Assembly: GCF_011392115.1 (NCBI RefSeq)
Contig: NZ_JAAJBT010000007.1
Span: 62,001-126,000 of the forward strand
Reading direction: 5' to 3'
Source: Flavobacterium difficile
GTDB lineage: Bacteria > Bacteroidota > Bacteroidia > Flavobacteriales > Flavobacteriaceae
Length of the DNA stretch: 64,000 nt
A model generated the notes under the pieces. That model ran no database searches. It saw only the letters and a program-made list of their open reading frames with translations, and was not told the origin of the DNA. The translations under genes were made by a program, and so were the position numbers. Positions within the stretch are counted from its first letter, which is position 1, and every line of letters begins with the position of its first letter. This document shows, one piece after another, positions 54,921 through 63,777 of the stretch.

Positions 54921-55778
54921 TTATTCGAAATTGATAAATTGAATTGGATTTATTGGAATTCCGTTTTTCCATAATTGAAAATGGATTTGATTTTGAGAAG
55001 CATTATCACCCGAAATAGCAATTACTTCACTAGACTTAACAGTATTTCCAACCGATTTAGTTGTAGAAGAAAGATTTTTATATACTGATAAAATCTCATC
55101 TTGATGGCGAATAATTACCACAAAACCACTTGATGGTGTCCATTCTGAAAAAATAATGGTTCCAGACGCAATTGCCTTGACTGGTGTCCCTTTTGCTACA
55201 GCAATATTAACTCCAAAATTTTTAGAAGCTACAGTATAACCTTTTGTGATTTTTCCAGAAACAGGTGCAAACAACACATAAGAAACTTTCGATTCTGCTT
55301 TTTCGAAAACATTGTATTTGTCATCGTTAGCCACTTCATTTCTTAGTTCTTTTTCTTTTTCAGAAATGGAAATATTTATTTGTTCATTAATTTGTTCGGC
55401 AACTTGAATGGAATCTTTGTTTAACTTCGCGTATTCTAAATCGCCATTTAAAACTGCCTTTACTGAGTTGATATAAGCATTGTTTTCTTTGGTAACTTTT
55501 AATAACGAATCGGATTTTATAGTTAATAAAGTTGCTTGTTCTTTCAATTGTGTAGAAGCATAACCCGGAATGTATTCTCGTAATGGTGTAAAAGCGATAA
55601 TGAAAGTAGTTACAAAAATGATTAAAATGGCACCTAAAGAGGCCACAACAAATACATTCATTAAGGTTAATTTTAGCGAAAATGATTCTGCCAAAGTATC
55701 TTCATTATAAATAATGAAACGTCTTTTACTCAGTAATTTTTGCTTTAGTGCTTGAAATTTTAGTCTTTTTTGAGACAT
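54921..55778 (-). CDS. LytM/M23-type membrane protein with degenerate active site
   Basis: The start MSQKRLKFQ gives 285 residues. A cytoplasmic N-terminus (1-38), one membrane helix (about 40-64), a short coiled-coil (about 75-150) and a C-terminal LytM domain (about 165-282). Compared with active M23 enzymes the usual His-x-x-x-Asp zinc motif reads Asn187-FGV-Asn191, the Tyr-x-His-Leu motif reads YKNL with Asn235, and His-x-His reads Gln264-Ile-His266. Four of five key positions are thus altered. Such proteins in other bacteria (EnvC, NlpD) activate amidases instead of cutting peptidoglycan. It precedes the GH3 gene with one base between. Confidence 0.85.
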   Translation of the reverse strand: MSQKRLKFQALKQKLLSKRRFIIYNEDTLAESFSLKLTLMNVFVVASLGAILIIFVTTFIIAFTPLREYIPGYASTQLKEQATLLTIKSDSLLKVTKENNAYINSVKAVLNGDLEYAKLNKDSIQVAEQINEQINISISEKEKELRNEVANDDKYNVFEKAESKVSYVLFAPVSGKITKGYTVASKNFGVNIAVAKGTPVKAIASGTIIFSEWTPSSGFVVIIRHQDEILSVYKNLSSTTKSVGNTVKSSEVIAISGDNASQNQIHFQLWKNGIPINPIQFINFE

Positions 55779-55858
55779 ACCACCTGATTTTATACAAATA
55801 TAATACAATTCGCCAATGTGCCAATTAGTTAATACACCAATAAAAATATTCTTTTTTA

Positions 55859-55887
55859 TTGGTGTTTTGATTTTTTATGTACCTTTG
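55859..55887 (+). promoter_or_regulatory. tatA promoter
   Basis: TTG at 55859-55861, 18 bases, TACCTTTG at 55880-55887; the start codon follows 33 bases later. Confidence 0.6.
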
Positions 55888-55920
55888 TAGTATATTTTTA
55901 CATTAAAAAATAATTCAATC

Positions 55921-56103
55921 ATGGGAAAATTAGGAACATTTGAAATTATATTAATTATAGCGGCTGTTTTATTACTTTTTGGAGGTAAAAAAATTCCAGA
56001 ATTAATGAAAGGACTTGGTGGAGGAATCAAGGAATTTAAAAAAGCAGCTAAAGGAGAAGATGAAGCTCCAACTGCAAAAAAAGAAGAAGAAACCACAAAT
56101 TAA
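55921..56103 (+). CDS. tatA: Twin-arginine translocase subunit TatA/TatE
   Basis: A 60-residue protein with the N-terminal membrane helix (about 5-20), the hinge [23 protein letters not shown] forming the amphipathic helix, and a charged Glu/Lys-rich tail. TatA oligomers form the conduit for folded proteins with twin-arginine signals. tatC is not adjacent. A small hydrophobic reading frame follows before a terminator. Confidence 0.93.
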   Translation: MGKLGTFEIILIIAAVLLLFGGKKIPELMKGLGGGIKEFKKAAKGEDEAPTAKKEEETTN

Positions 56104-56113
56104 TACTTTATAT

Positions 56114-56263
56114 ATGGACGTTTTATTTTTATTAAAACGCCTAGTAATTTTTCTGAATTATTGTTTGCCCGCTCTAACAATTCTACTTCTATTTTCTTTC
56201 GACATTGTTCGATGGATTAAGAAAAAATTAAATACAAAAAAACCATTAGTGTACAAATACTAA
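56114..56263 (+). CDS. Possible small membrane peptide downstream of tatA
   Basis: A 49-codon frame beginning MDVLFLLKRLVIFLNYC, with one hydrophobic helix and a basic C-terminus (KKKLNTKKPLVYKY). It starts 10 bases after the tatA stop. Its stop codon lies inside the arm of the following terminator, which is unusual, and I know no family, so it may not be a real gene. Confidence 0.35.
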   Translation: MDVLFLLKRLVIFLNYCLPALTILLLFSFDIVRWIKKKLNTKKPLVYKY

Positions 56264-56278
56264 TGGTTTTTGTTTTTT
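56235..56278. terminator. Bidirectional terminator between tatA region and tex
   Basis: AAACCATTAGT and ACTAATGGTTT form an 11-bp stem over an 8-base loop, with A- and T-runs; it touches the tex stop. Confidence 0.8.
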
Positions 56279-58409
56279 ACAAAATCATCGTCAACTGAAT
56301 ACGCTTTCTAGCTTCGTCTACCTCAACAACTTTCACTTGCACGTGTTGGTGGAGTTTTACGACTTCATTCACATCAGAAACGAAACCTGCTTTTAATTGG
56401 GAAATGTGTACCAAACCACTTTCTTTGGTTCCGATATCCACAAAACAGCCAAAAGCGGTAATATTATTCACAATTCCAGGTAAAATCATGCCCGTTTTTA
56501 AATCTTTTATCGTGCGAACATTTGGGTCGAATTCGAAAACTTTTGCTGCTTTTCTTGGATCTAATCCTGGTTTTTCAAGTTCTTTGAGAATATCTTTTAA
56601 AGTTAGAATTCCGATTTCTGAAGTAATATATTTTTCTGGAGAAATTTGTGTGATTTTTTCTTTATTTGCGATTAACTCATGGGTTTTGATGCCTAAATCT
56701 TTGGCCATTTTTTCAACAATTGTATAAGCTTCTGGATGAACTGCCGAATTGTCTAACGGGTTTTTTCCGTCTTTAATTCGAATAAAAGCTGCTGCTTGTT
56801 GGTACGCTTTTTCACCTAAACGTGGTACTTTTTTCAGTTGTTTTCTGTCTTCAAACGGGCCATTTTCGGAACGATAAGCGACAATGTTTTCGGCCATTTT
56901 TTCACCAATTCCGGATACATAACTCAATAATGATTTACTAGCTGTGTTGACGTTAATTCCGACTGAATTTACACAACTCATCACTACATTATCTAATTCT
57001 TCTTTTAATTTATTTTGATCGACATCGTGTTGGTATTGTCCAACTCCGATGGATTTCGGATCGATTTTTACCAATTCTGCTAACGGATCAGACAATCTTC
57101 TTCCAATAGAAACGGAACCACGAACGGTAACATCATAATTTGGAAATTCATCTCGCGCAATTTTACTAGCAGAATACACAGAAGCTCCAGCTTCAGAAAC
57201 CACAAATACTTGAACGGGTTTATCGAAAGCAATTTTCTTAATAAAAAATTCGGTTTCACGAGACGCTGTTCCGTTTCCAATAGAAATCGCTTCAATATTA
57301 TACGCGTTAACCATCGAACGAATTTTTTTCATGGCCATGGCGCTGTCATTTTGTGGCGCGTGTGGATACACCGTTTCGTTGTTTAGTAAATCGCCTTTTT
57401 CATCTAAACAGACCAATTTACAACCACTTCTGTAACCTGGATCAATCGCTAAAATTCGTTTTTCACCCAAAGGTGGCGCTAACAATAACTGACGTAAGTT
57501 TTCCGCAAAAACATCAATCGCTTTGATATCCGCTTTGATTTTCGCTTCTTGTAAGGTTTCATTTGAAATGGCTGGTTCTAACAATCTTTTATAACTGTCT
57601 TTTATCGCTTTTTCAATTTGTTCAGCACAATCGTTATTCGTTTTAATTAAATTGTCTTCCATAAAACGAATGGCTTCGTCTTTGTCATCGTCATTCAAAC
57701 CTACATTTAACTTAATAAAACCTTCAGCTTCAGCTCGTAACATCGCTAATAATCGGTGCGATGGCGCTTTGGCTACGTTTTCAGACCAATCGAAATATTG
57801 TGAAAATTTTTGTGCTGCTTCGTCGTCTTTTTTAGTTTTTACGACTTTCGTAGTGATTTCCGCTTTACGCTGAAACGTTCTTCGTAACGACTTTCGAATG
57901 AAAATATTTTCGTTAATCCATTCGGCAATGATGTCGCGAGCGCCTTGTAACGCTTCGTCTTCATTTGTTACTTTATCATTTAGATATTTCGAAGCTAAAA
58001 ATTCCACATCATCACTTTTCTGACTCATGATGATTTTCGCCAAAGGTTCCAATCCGTTTTCACGAGCGGTGTCGGCTTTAGTTTTTTTCTTCTTTTTATA
58101 AGGTAAATAAAAATCTTCCAATTCTTGTAAATCAAAAGAAGCTTCAATTTTTTGTTTCAATTCTGGTGAAAGGGCATTTTGTTCTTCTATCGATTTTAAA
58201 ATGCTTTCTTTTCGTTTTATGATTTCGATAAATTGCTTGTTCAATTTGGCAATTTGCTCAATTTGAACCTCATCTAAATTTCCAGTTTGGTCTTTTCGAT
58301 ATCGAGAAATAAACGGAATCGTACAATCTTCATTTAATAATTGAAGTGTGTTTTCAATGCTTTTTACAGCAATATTGGTTTGATTTTGAATGAATTGAAT
58401 GGTAGTCAT
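56277..58409 (-). CDS. tex: Tex family RNA-binding transcription accessory protein
   Basis: A 710-residue protein with the Tex architecture: N-terminal helical domain (about 1-190, ISRYRKDQTGNLDE near 34-47), a YqgF/RNase H-like domain (about 320-445, ILAIDPGYRSGCKLVCLD), helix-hairpin-helix repeats (about 480-560, VNTASKSLLSYVSGIGEKMA) and a C-terminal S1 RNA-binding domain (about 635-705, GMILPGIVNNITAFGCFVDIG). Tex proteins are the bacterial relatives of Spt6 and bind nucleic acid and RNA polymerase. It is transcribed alone. Confidence 0.95.
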   Translation of the reverse strand: MTTIQFIQNQTNIAVKSIENTLQLLNEDCTIPFISRYRKDQTGNLDEVQIEQIAKLNKQFIEIIKRKESILKSIEEQNALSPELKQKIEASFDLQELEDFYLPYKKKKKTKADTARENGLEPLAKIIMSQKSDDVEFLASKYLNDKVTNEDEALQGARDIIAEWINENIFIRKSLRRTFQRKAEITTKVVKTKKDDEAAQKFSQYFDWSENVAKAPSHRLLAMLRAEAEGFIKLNVGLNDDDKDEAIRFMEDNLIKTNNDCAEQIEKAIKDSYKRLLEPAISNETLQEAKIKADIKAIDVFAENLRQLLLAPPLGEKRILAIDPGYRSGCKLVCLDEKGDLLNNETVYPHAPQNDSAMAMKKIRSMVNAYNIEAISIGNGTASRETEFFIKKIAFDKPVQVFVVSEAGASVYSASKIARDEFPNYDVTVRGSVSIGRRLSDPLAELVKIDPKSIGVGQYQHDVDQNKLKEELDNVVMSCVNSVGINVNTASKSLLSYVSGIGEKMAENIVAYRSENGPFEDRKQLKKVPRLGEKAYQQAAAFIRIKDGKNPLDNSAVHPEAYTIVEKMAKDLGIKTHELIANKEKITQISPEKYITSEIGILTLKDILKELEKPGLDPRKAAKVFEFDPNVRTIKDLKTGMILPGIVNNITAFGCFVDIGTKESGLVHISQLKAGFVSDVNEVVKLHQHVQVKVVEVDEARKRIQLTMIL

Positions 58410-58502
58410 TTATGCTATATTTTAACGCAAAGATGCAAAGGATTTCGCAAAGTTCGCAAGGATTTTTATTTTTTCTATCAAATGATTCTAGTGCTAAAAT
58501 AC

Positions 58503-58510
58503 TATCTTTG
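58503..58510 (+). promoter_or_regulatory. -7 box of the DUF1294 gene
   Basis: TATCTTTG, exact TAnnTTTG match 21 bases before the start chosen for the DUF1294 protein; it supports that start over the longer frame. No TTG at the best spacing is seen. Confidence 0.5.
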
Positions 58511-58531
58511 TTGGAATATAGGAACATTAAA

Positions 58532-58792
58532 ATGAAACTCTTTTTACTTTATCTTTTATCAATAAATACTATTAGTTTTTTACTTTTTGGTTTTGATAAA
58601 TTTTTAGCCTTAAAAAATAAAAGAAGAATTCCTGAAAAAGAACTATTTACAGTAACTACTATTGGCGGTGCTTTTGGTGGCTTGTTTGCGATTTTAGTTT
58701 TTAACCATAAACTATCCAAAACTTCATTCATGTGGCGTTTTATGTTTTTGTTTTTACTGAATACAGTTGGTGTTTATTTTTTGTTGCGTTAA
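58532..58792 (+). CDS. DUF1294 membrane protein
   Basis: The start MKLFLLYLLSI gives 86 residues; a longer open frame from 58412 runs through repeat-like intergenic text and the -7 box and is not used. There are three hydrophobic segments and the family motif FGFDKFLALKNKRRIPEKEL followed by IGGAFGGLFAIL and the histidine-containing NHKLSKTSF. Function is unknown; some relatives are fused to cold-shock domains. A short gcaaag-rich stretch at 58425-58460 lies between it and tex. Confidence 0.85.
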   Translation: MKLFLLYLLSINTISFLLFGFDKFLALKNKRRIPEKELFTVTTIGGAFGGLFAILVFNHKLSKTSFMWRFMFLFLLNTVGVYFLLR

Positions 58793-58842
58793 TAGTAAAA
58801 CTACTATTTTTGTATACTTATTAATCCTTTTCATTTACTACT

Positions 58843-59445
58843 GTGGATATTTTACAACTGTTAAGTTATTTAGGCATTTTTGTTTTTGCGGTTACTGGTG
58901 TTTTAAAAGCAAGAACGAAACGTTTTGATTTACTTGGTGCTGTAATTTTATCTTTTGTTATGGCTTATGGTGGTGGAACTACGCGCGATTTATTAATCGG
59001 AATTCGCCCGGTAAGTTGGATCAATGATAATTTTGCTATTGTAATTGTATTGGTTGCAACGATTATTACGTTTTTCTTTAAATTGAATTTTAAAGTAATT
59101 AAAAAATTACTTTTTTGGACCGATGCTTTTGGAATAGGATTTTTTACAATTGTAGGTTTACAAATCGCGCTTCAAGCTGGAATTAGTGAAGGATATGCTT
59201 TAATAATGGGTGTAATTACTGCCACTTTTGGCGGTTTAATTGCCGATGTGTTATGTAATTCTGTACCGAATTTATTAAAGCCTGGAGAACTTTATGCTAC
59301 TGCGTGTTTATTTGGTGGTGCTTTATACTTAGCTATGAAGTATTTCAAAATTAATACCGAAACCAGTATGATTATTTGTGTTTTGGTTACCGCTACTATT
59401 CGAATTTATTCCATTCGAAAAAAATTGCAATTGCCTGTTATTTAA
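58843..59445 (+). CDS. Trimeric intracellular cation (TRIC)-type channel family protein
   Basis: A 200-residue protein with about seven membrane helices in two repeated halves, of the YicG/UPF0126 (TRIC) family. It has AYGGGTTRDLLIGIRP (about 40-55) and the matching second-half segment GVITATFGGLIADVLC (about 125-140), each with the glycine-rich kinks typical of the repeat. The start codon is GTG. Prokaryotic TRIC proteins conduct K+ or Na+. It follows the DUF1294 gene by 50 bases and may share its transcript. Confidence 0.9.
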   Translation: MDILQLLSYLGIFVFAVTGVLKARTKRFDLLGAVILSFVMAYGGGTTRDLLIGIRPVSWINDNFAIVIVLVATIITFFFKLNFKVIKKLLFWTDAFGIGFFTIVGLQIALQAGISEGYALIMGVITATFGGLIADVLCNSVPNLLKPGELYATACLFGGALYLAMKYFKINTETSMIICVLVTATIRIYSIRKKLQLPVI

Positions 59446-59476
59446 ATTTCGCCCAAGAATTAAATAATTGAGCGAA
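59446..59476. terminator. Weak hairpin between the TRIC gene and rpiB
   Basis: AATTTCGC and GCGAAATT face each other over a 15-base AT-rich loop; there is no long T-run, so the function is uncertain. Confidence 0.4.
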
Positions 59477-59489
59477 ATTATATCAAAGT

Positions 59490-59921
59490 TTATTTACAAG
59501 CAATTTTATTCACTCTGTTGGCGTGTCTTCCACCTTCAAATTTAGTATGTAAAAAAGTAGCAACCATTTCAACCGCTTGTTCAATTGAAGTATATCGCGC
59601 AGGAATTGAAATAACATTTGCATCGTTATGTTGTCTTGCTAATTGGGCAATTTCTTTGGTCCAACATAATGCGGCACGAATGTCTTGGTGTTTGTTGGCC
59701 GACATGGCGATTCCGTTTCCAGAACCACAAATTACAATTCCGAAATGTGCTTTTTTACTTTCCACATCGTACGCAACCGCATGTCCGAAATCTGGATAAT
59801 CTACACTTTCAAACGTGTTGGTTCCGTGGTTAATAACTTCGTGTCCGTTGCTTTCTAAATAGTTAATAATGGCTTTTTTGTAATCTGGACCAGCGTGGTC
59901 GTTACCAATTGAGATAATCAT
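59490..59921 (-). CDS. rpiB: Ribose 5-phosphate isomerase B
   Basis: A 143-residue enzyme interconverting ribose-5-phosphate and ribulose-5-phosphate in the pentose phosphate path. IGNDHAGPDYK at the N-terminus, the catalytic Cys region GIVICGSGNGIAMSANK (about 62-78) and the RAALCWTKEIAQLARQHNDAN segment are characteristic of RpiB/LacAB proteins. Its promoter lies in the large divergent gap with rnr. Confidence 0.95.
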   Translation of the reverse strand: MIISIGNDHAGPDYKKAIINYLESNGHEVINHGTNTFESVDYPDFGHAVAYDVESKKAHFGIVICGSGNGIAMSANKHQDIRAALCWTKEIAQLARQHNDANVISIPARYTSIEQAVEMVATFLHTKFEGGRHANRVNKIACK

Positions 59922-60682
59922 AAGTGTGTGTTGTGTTGTTAATATTGTTTGACAAAAATAATCAATATCCTCTGTATCAAGAAGTAAATTTGTAATTATT
60001 ATTTCATTTTGCTTTTAGTGAGAATTATTAAAAATTTTAACAAAAAAAGTGCATTGTTAATAGAAAATCGTAATTGCTTGATAATCAGTTAAACTTAATT
60101 TAACATAACTTGTTAATAACTAAAGATAGAAAATAAGAACTTTTTTTTGGAGGTATAAATAAAAATTGTAATCAAAAATCGGAATGGAAAATCCTAATAA
60201 AGTTTTAAAAGGTTATTGTTTTTTTATGAATAGTTATTGTGTAGTTATTAACAAAAATTTAAAAGTTAGTTTTTTACAAAGCATAACTGTTTTTAGATTT
60301 TAACAGTTGTTAATAAGATTTTAATTTAAAATTCAATCCATTTGAAAACAAATGCTTTACCTAAAATTAACATTGTTTATTACTTTGTATAACTTATTAT
60401 AAATGTAAAAAACAAGTTTCTAAAATTATTTTATCGTACATATTAACACACTATAATAACCATCAATAATTTAAATTTAATTAAAATCTTTTTTTGTTGT
60501 TTTTAATATATGTTGAAAACTTTCAGATTTTAAAAATTAATATTTTATTAAATCTATTCGCTATTTTCTATATTCTAATTAGTTCTTCGTACTTTTATCG
60601 ATATTAAGTAAGGCAACTGTAATTACAGAAAGAAAAATGTAATGCTAAGAAATAATACAGTGCCAAAAAATGAAAAGAAAAA
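59922..60682. other. Long AT-rich divergent intergenic region between rpiB and rnr
   Basis: These 761 bases hold no convincing gene. They carry three exact copies of TTATTAACA on either strand (60111-60119 and 60308-60316 as TGTTAATAA, 60245-60253 direct), plus near matches at 60055-60063 and around 60441. The sequence is extremely AT-rich, especially 60470-60560. An rpiB promoter is at the left end. It is the longest gap without a gene in the window and sits at a point of strand change. Confidence 0.6.
59953..59980 (-). promoter_or_regulatory. rpiB promoter
   Basis: On the minus strand: TTG (59978-59980), 17 bases, TATTTTTG (59953-59960), then the start codon 31 bases later. Confidence 0.6.
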
Positions 60683-62860
60683 ATGAAAAAGAATTTTAGA
60701 AAAATGACAAAAAAAGCCAAAGATTTTTCGGCTCACGTTTATAAAATACTCTCTAAAGAACCTACCAAAGCTTTTAATTACAAACAAATTGCTGCTATTA
60801 TTGAGGTTAACGACACGCAAAGTAGAAATGAAATTATTAAAGAATTAGGCATTTTAAAGAAAGCAGGAAAAATTGAAGAAACCGAACGCGGAAAATTTAA
60901 AATAGTTTCTAAAGCGGAATATTACGAAGGTATAGTAGACATGACTTCCCGAAAATCGGGTTATTTTGTTTGTCCGGAATTAGAAGACGATGTATACATT
61001 CCGTTTATCAACTTGAATCATGCTCTAGATGGTGACAAAGTCAAATGTTATATTTATAACCGTAGAAGTTCTCGTAAACCAGAAGCTGAAGTTTTAGAAA
61101 TTTTAGAAAGAGCGAAAACCGAATTTGTAGGAGTAATAGACATTCAAAAGAATTTTGGATTTGTAACTACTACCAATGCTAAAATGTACACTGATATTTT
61201 TATTCCAAAAAATGAAATAGGTGCAGCGGAACATGGTGACGTAGTTTTAGTTTCGATGGTCGATTGGCCGAAAAAAGCTGATTCTCCTTTCGGAAAAGTG
61301 ATAAAAGTTTTAGGAAAACCTGGTGAACACAATACAGAAATTCATGCCATTTTAGCTGAATATGGTTTACCATACGATTTTCCAATTGAAGTGGAAGCGT
61401 ATGCCAATCAGATTGATACGTCTATTACTGAAGAAGAAATTGCCAAACGAAGAGATATGCGAAATATCCTAACGTTTACAATTGATCCAAAAGATGCTAA
61501 AGATTTTGATGATGCATTATCTTTTCAAGTGTTGCCGAATGGAAATTATGAAATTGGAGTACATATTGCAGACGTTTCTCATTATTTACAAGAAGGTACT
61601 ATTTTAGATGAAGAAGCATACGAAAGAGCTACTTCTGTGTATTTAGTTGACCGTGTGGTTCCTATGTTACCAGAAGTGTTGTCTAATTTCGCTTGTTCAC
61701 TTCGACCTCATGAAGAAAAATATACGTTTTCTGCAATTTTTCAATTGAATAACAAAGCAGAAGTGGTTGATTCTTGGTTTGGAAGAACCGTGATATATTC
61801 GGATCAACGTTTCGCTTATGAAGAAGCTCAGGAAATTATCGAAAGTAAATCTGATATTATTCCAGCTCATATTTCGTTAACTGGAAAGGAATATCATGTA
61901 CCCAAACCAATTGTGGAAGCGACTTTAAAAATGGATGAATTGGCTAAAATTCTTCGTCGCAAAAGAATGAATGCCGGTGCGATTTCTTTCGATAAAGTAG
62001 AAGTAAAATTCAACTTAAATGAAAATGCTGAACCGGTTGGTGTATATTTCAAACAAAGTAAAGATGCCAATCATTTGATTGAAGAATTCATGTTATTAGC
62101 GAACAGAAAAGTAGCCGAATTTATTGGAAAACAAAAGAAAACGTTTGTATACCGAATTCACGATGAACCTAATGAAGATAAATTATTTGGTTTACAAAAT
62201 GTGATTTCAAAATTTGGTTATAATTTAAATTTGAGGTCGAAACAAGATATTTCAACTTCTTTAAATAAATTATTAACAGAGGTTCAAGGTAAGAAAGAAC
62301 AAAATATGGTAGATACGCTTACAATTCGTTGTATGAGTAAGGCAGCCTATTCAACGAATAATATTGGGCATTACGGATTAGCGTTCGATTATTATTCGCA
62401 TTTTACTTCGCCAATTCGTCGTTATCCCGATGTTATGGCACACCGTTTGTTACAGTTTTATTTAGATGGTGGCAAAAGTGTGAGTGAAGAATTGTTCGAA
62501 GAAAAATGTATGCATTCTTCTGATAGAGAAAATTTAGCAGCAAAAGCAGAAAGAGATTCTATCAAATACATGCAAGTGAAATACATGCAAGACCATAAAG
62601 ATCAAGAGTTTTTAGGTGTAGTTTCTGGAGTGACCGAATGGGGAATTTATGTAGAAATTATCGAAAACAAATGTGAAGGAATGGTGCGTATCAGAGAAAT
62701 TAAAGACGATTATTACACCTTTGACGACAAACAATATGCCTTAGTAGGTGAAGTTTCTAAAAATTTAATACAATTAGGAGACGAAGTGTACGTTAAAGTT
62801 AAGAATGCCGATTTAGTGAAAAAACAATTGGATTTTCATTTTGTTAGAGAGAATAAATAG
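60683..62860 (+). CDS. rnr: Ribonuclease R
   Basis: A 725-residue 3'-to-5' exoribonuclease that can degrade structured RNA. In order: N-terminal winged-helix part (about 10-75), cold-shock domains (about 80-135 and 147-210), the RNB catalytic domain (about 255-580) with FTIDPKDAKDFDDALS (265-280; Asp268, Asp274, Asp276 and Asp277 for metal binding) and HFTSPIRRYPDVMAHRLLQ near the end, and a C-terminal S1 domain (about 640-722). A second Met at residue 8 is an alternative start. It is divergent from rpiB across the long AT-rich gap. Confidence 0.96.
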   Translation: MKKNFRKMTKKAKDFSAHVYKILSKEPTKAFNYKQIAAIIEVNDTQSRNEIIKELGILKKAGKIEETERGKFKIVSKAEYYEGIVDMTSRKSGYFVCPELEDDVYIPFINLNHALDGDKVKCYIYNRRSSRKPEAEVLEILERAKTEFVGVIDIQKNFGFVTTTNAKMYTDIFIPKNEIGAAEHGDVVLVSMVDWPKKADSPFGKVIKVLGKPGEHNTEIHAILAEYGLPYDFPIEVEAYANQIDTSITEEEIAKRRDMRNILTFTIDPKDAKDFDDALSFQVLPNGNYEIGVHIADVSHYLQEGTILDEEAYERATSVYLVDRVVPMLPEVLSNFACSLRPHEEKYTFSAIFQLNNKAEVVDSWFGRTVIYSDQRFAYEEAQEIIESKSDIIPAHISLTGKEYHVPKPIVEATLKMDELAKILRRKRMNAGAISFDKVEVKFNLNENAEPVGVYFKQSKDANHLIEEFMLLANRKVAEFIGKQKKTFVYRIHDEPNEDKLFGLQNVISKFGYNLNLRSKQDISTSLNKLLTEVQGKKEQNMVDTLTIRCMSKAAYSTNNIGHYGLAFDYYSHFTSPIRRYPDVMAHRLLQFYLDGGKSVSEELFEEKCMHSSDRENLAAKAERDSIKYMQVKYMQDHKDQEFLGVVSGVTEWGIYVEIIENKCEGMVRIREIKDDYYTFDDKQYALVGEVSKNLIQLGDEVYVKVKNADLVKKQLDFHFVRENK

Positions 62861-62945
62861 TTTTTAGTCGAAGTATTCAGTCACAGTTACAGTGTTCAGT
62901 CGCAGTTTTTAGTGTTCAGTTTAAATAGAATATTAATACACAATT

Positions 62946-62983
62946 GTCATTCTGTCCCGAAATTTCGGGATTATTTCAGCATC
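62946..62983. repeat. Dispersed palindromic element, second copy
   Basis: A 38-bp element with the perfect palindrome CCCGAAATTTCGGG (62956-62969) in the middle; reverse-complement relative of 53385-53422 (33 of 38 bases agree). It lies just before the GIN-domain protein gene. The preceding bases 62866-62925 contain degenerate agtgttcagt / cacagtt units. Confidence 0.75.
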
Positions 62984-62999
62984 TTTAAATATATAATTT

Positions 63000-63674
63000 A
63001 TGAAAACCAATTTTTTAACTTTTTTAGCTTTTTCTATTTTTTCAATTTCTTTCGCTCAAACCGAGAAATCTGTGGGTGATTTTAATAAAGTCACTTCATT
63101 TGATCAAATTGATGTGTTATTGCTTCCAGGTACTGAAAATAAAGTTATTTTACAAGGCACTAATTCAGAAGAAGTTGAATTGGTAAATAATAACGGCGAA
63201 TTAAAAATTCGTTTACCTTTAGGAAAAATTTTAAAAGGTGACGACATTTCTGCAACAGTATATTATAAAAAATTAGATGCAGTTGAAGCCAACGAAGGCA
63301 GTAGAATATCGTCTTCAAATGAAATTAAAGCTATTGGTTTCGATATTATTTCAAAAGAAGGCTCAGAGGTAGTTTTAAAAAATTTAGTCGCGGATAAGTT
63401 AACCGTTCGTTGCGGCGCTGGTAGTATTGTTACTGTAAAAGGCAATGTAAAAAACCAGGATATTTTATCTAATTCGGGTGCTAAATATGATGGACAAGAT
63501 TGTATTACACAACAAACTGTAGTTACAGTAAATGCTGGTGGTTTAGCTAATGTTTATGCTTCTGATTTAGTAGATGCTAAAACAAGAGCTGGTGGAACGA
63601 TTACCATTTTTGGAAAACCCAAACAAATTAATCAGAAAACGGTTGCTGGAGGAAAAATTATTCAAGCGAAATAA
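63000..63674 (+). CDS. Secreted GIN-domain (DUF2807) protein
   Basis: A 224-residue protein with a signal peptide (1-19, ending SFAQ) and a putative auto-transporter-like adhesin head GIN domain (about 25-220) built of right-handed beta-helix strands; FNKVTSFDQIDVLLLPG and VEANEGSRISSSNEI are typical. Family members are found in the periplasm or at the cell surface of Bacteroidota and have no proven role. A terminator follows. Confidence 0.88.
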   Translation: MKTNFLTFLAFSIFSISFAQTEKSVGDFNKVTSFDQIDVLLLPGTENKVILQGTNSEEVELVNNNGELKIRLPLGKILKGDDISATVYYKKLDAVEANEGSRISSSNEIKAIGFDIISKEGSEVVLKNLVADKLTVRCGAGSIVTVKGNVKNQDILSNSGAKYDGQDCITQQTVVTVNAGGLANVYASDLVDAKTRAGGTITIFGKPKQINQKTVAGGKIIQAK

Positions 63675-63693
63675 AATATAAATTTTGTACATA

Positions 63694-63727
63694 AAAACCC
63701 ATAAGTTGAATCTTGTGGGTTTTTTTA
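63694..63727 (+). terminator. Terminator after the GIN-domain gene
   Basis: AAAACCCATAAG and CTTGTGGGTTTT pair over a 6-base loop and are followed by a T-run. Confidence 0.82.
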
Positions 63728-63777
63728 TTTAATTTTTATTAACTTCGTATTTCAAACTTCAAACTTCGAACTTTTAA

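Noticed and set aside
58412..58531. Upstream extension of the DUF1294 protein
   Set aside because: The 40 extra codons cover repeat-like gcaaag text and the -7 box; the family begins at the later Met.
60184..60303. 39-codon frame starting MENPNKVLKG in the rpiB-rnr gap, with GGAGGT about 30 bases upstream
   Set aside because: The purine-rich site is too far from the ATG, Bacteroidota rarely depend on it, the composition is that of the surrounding AT-rich DNA and no family is recognised.
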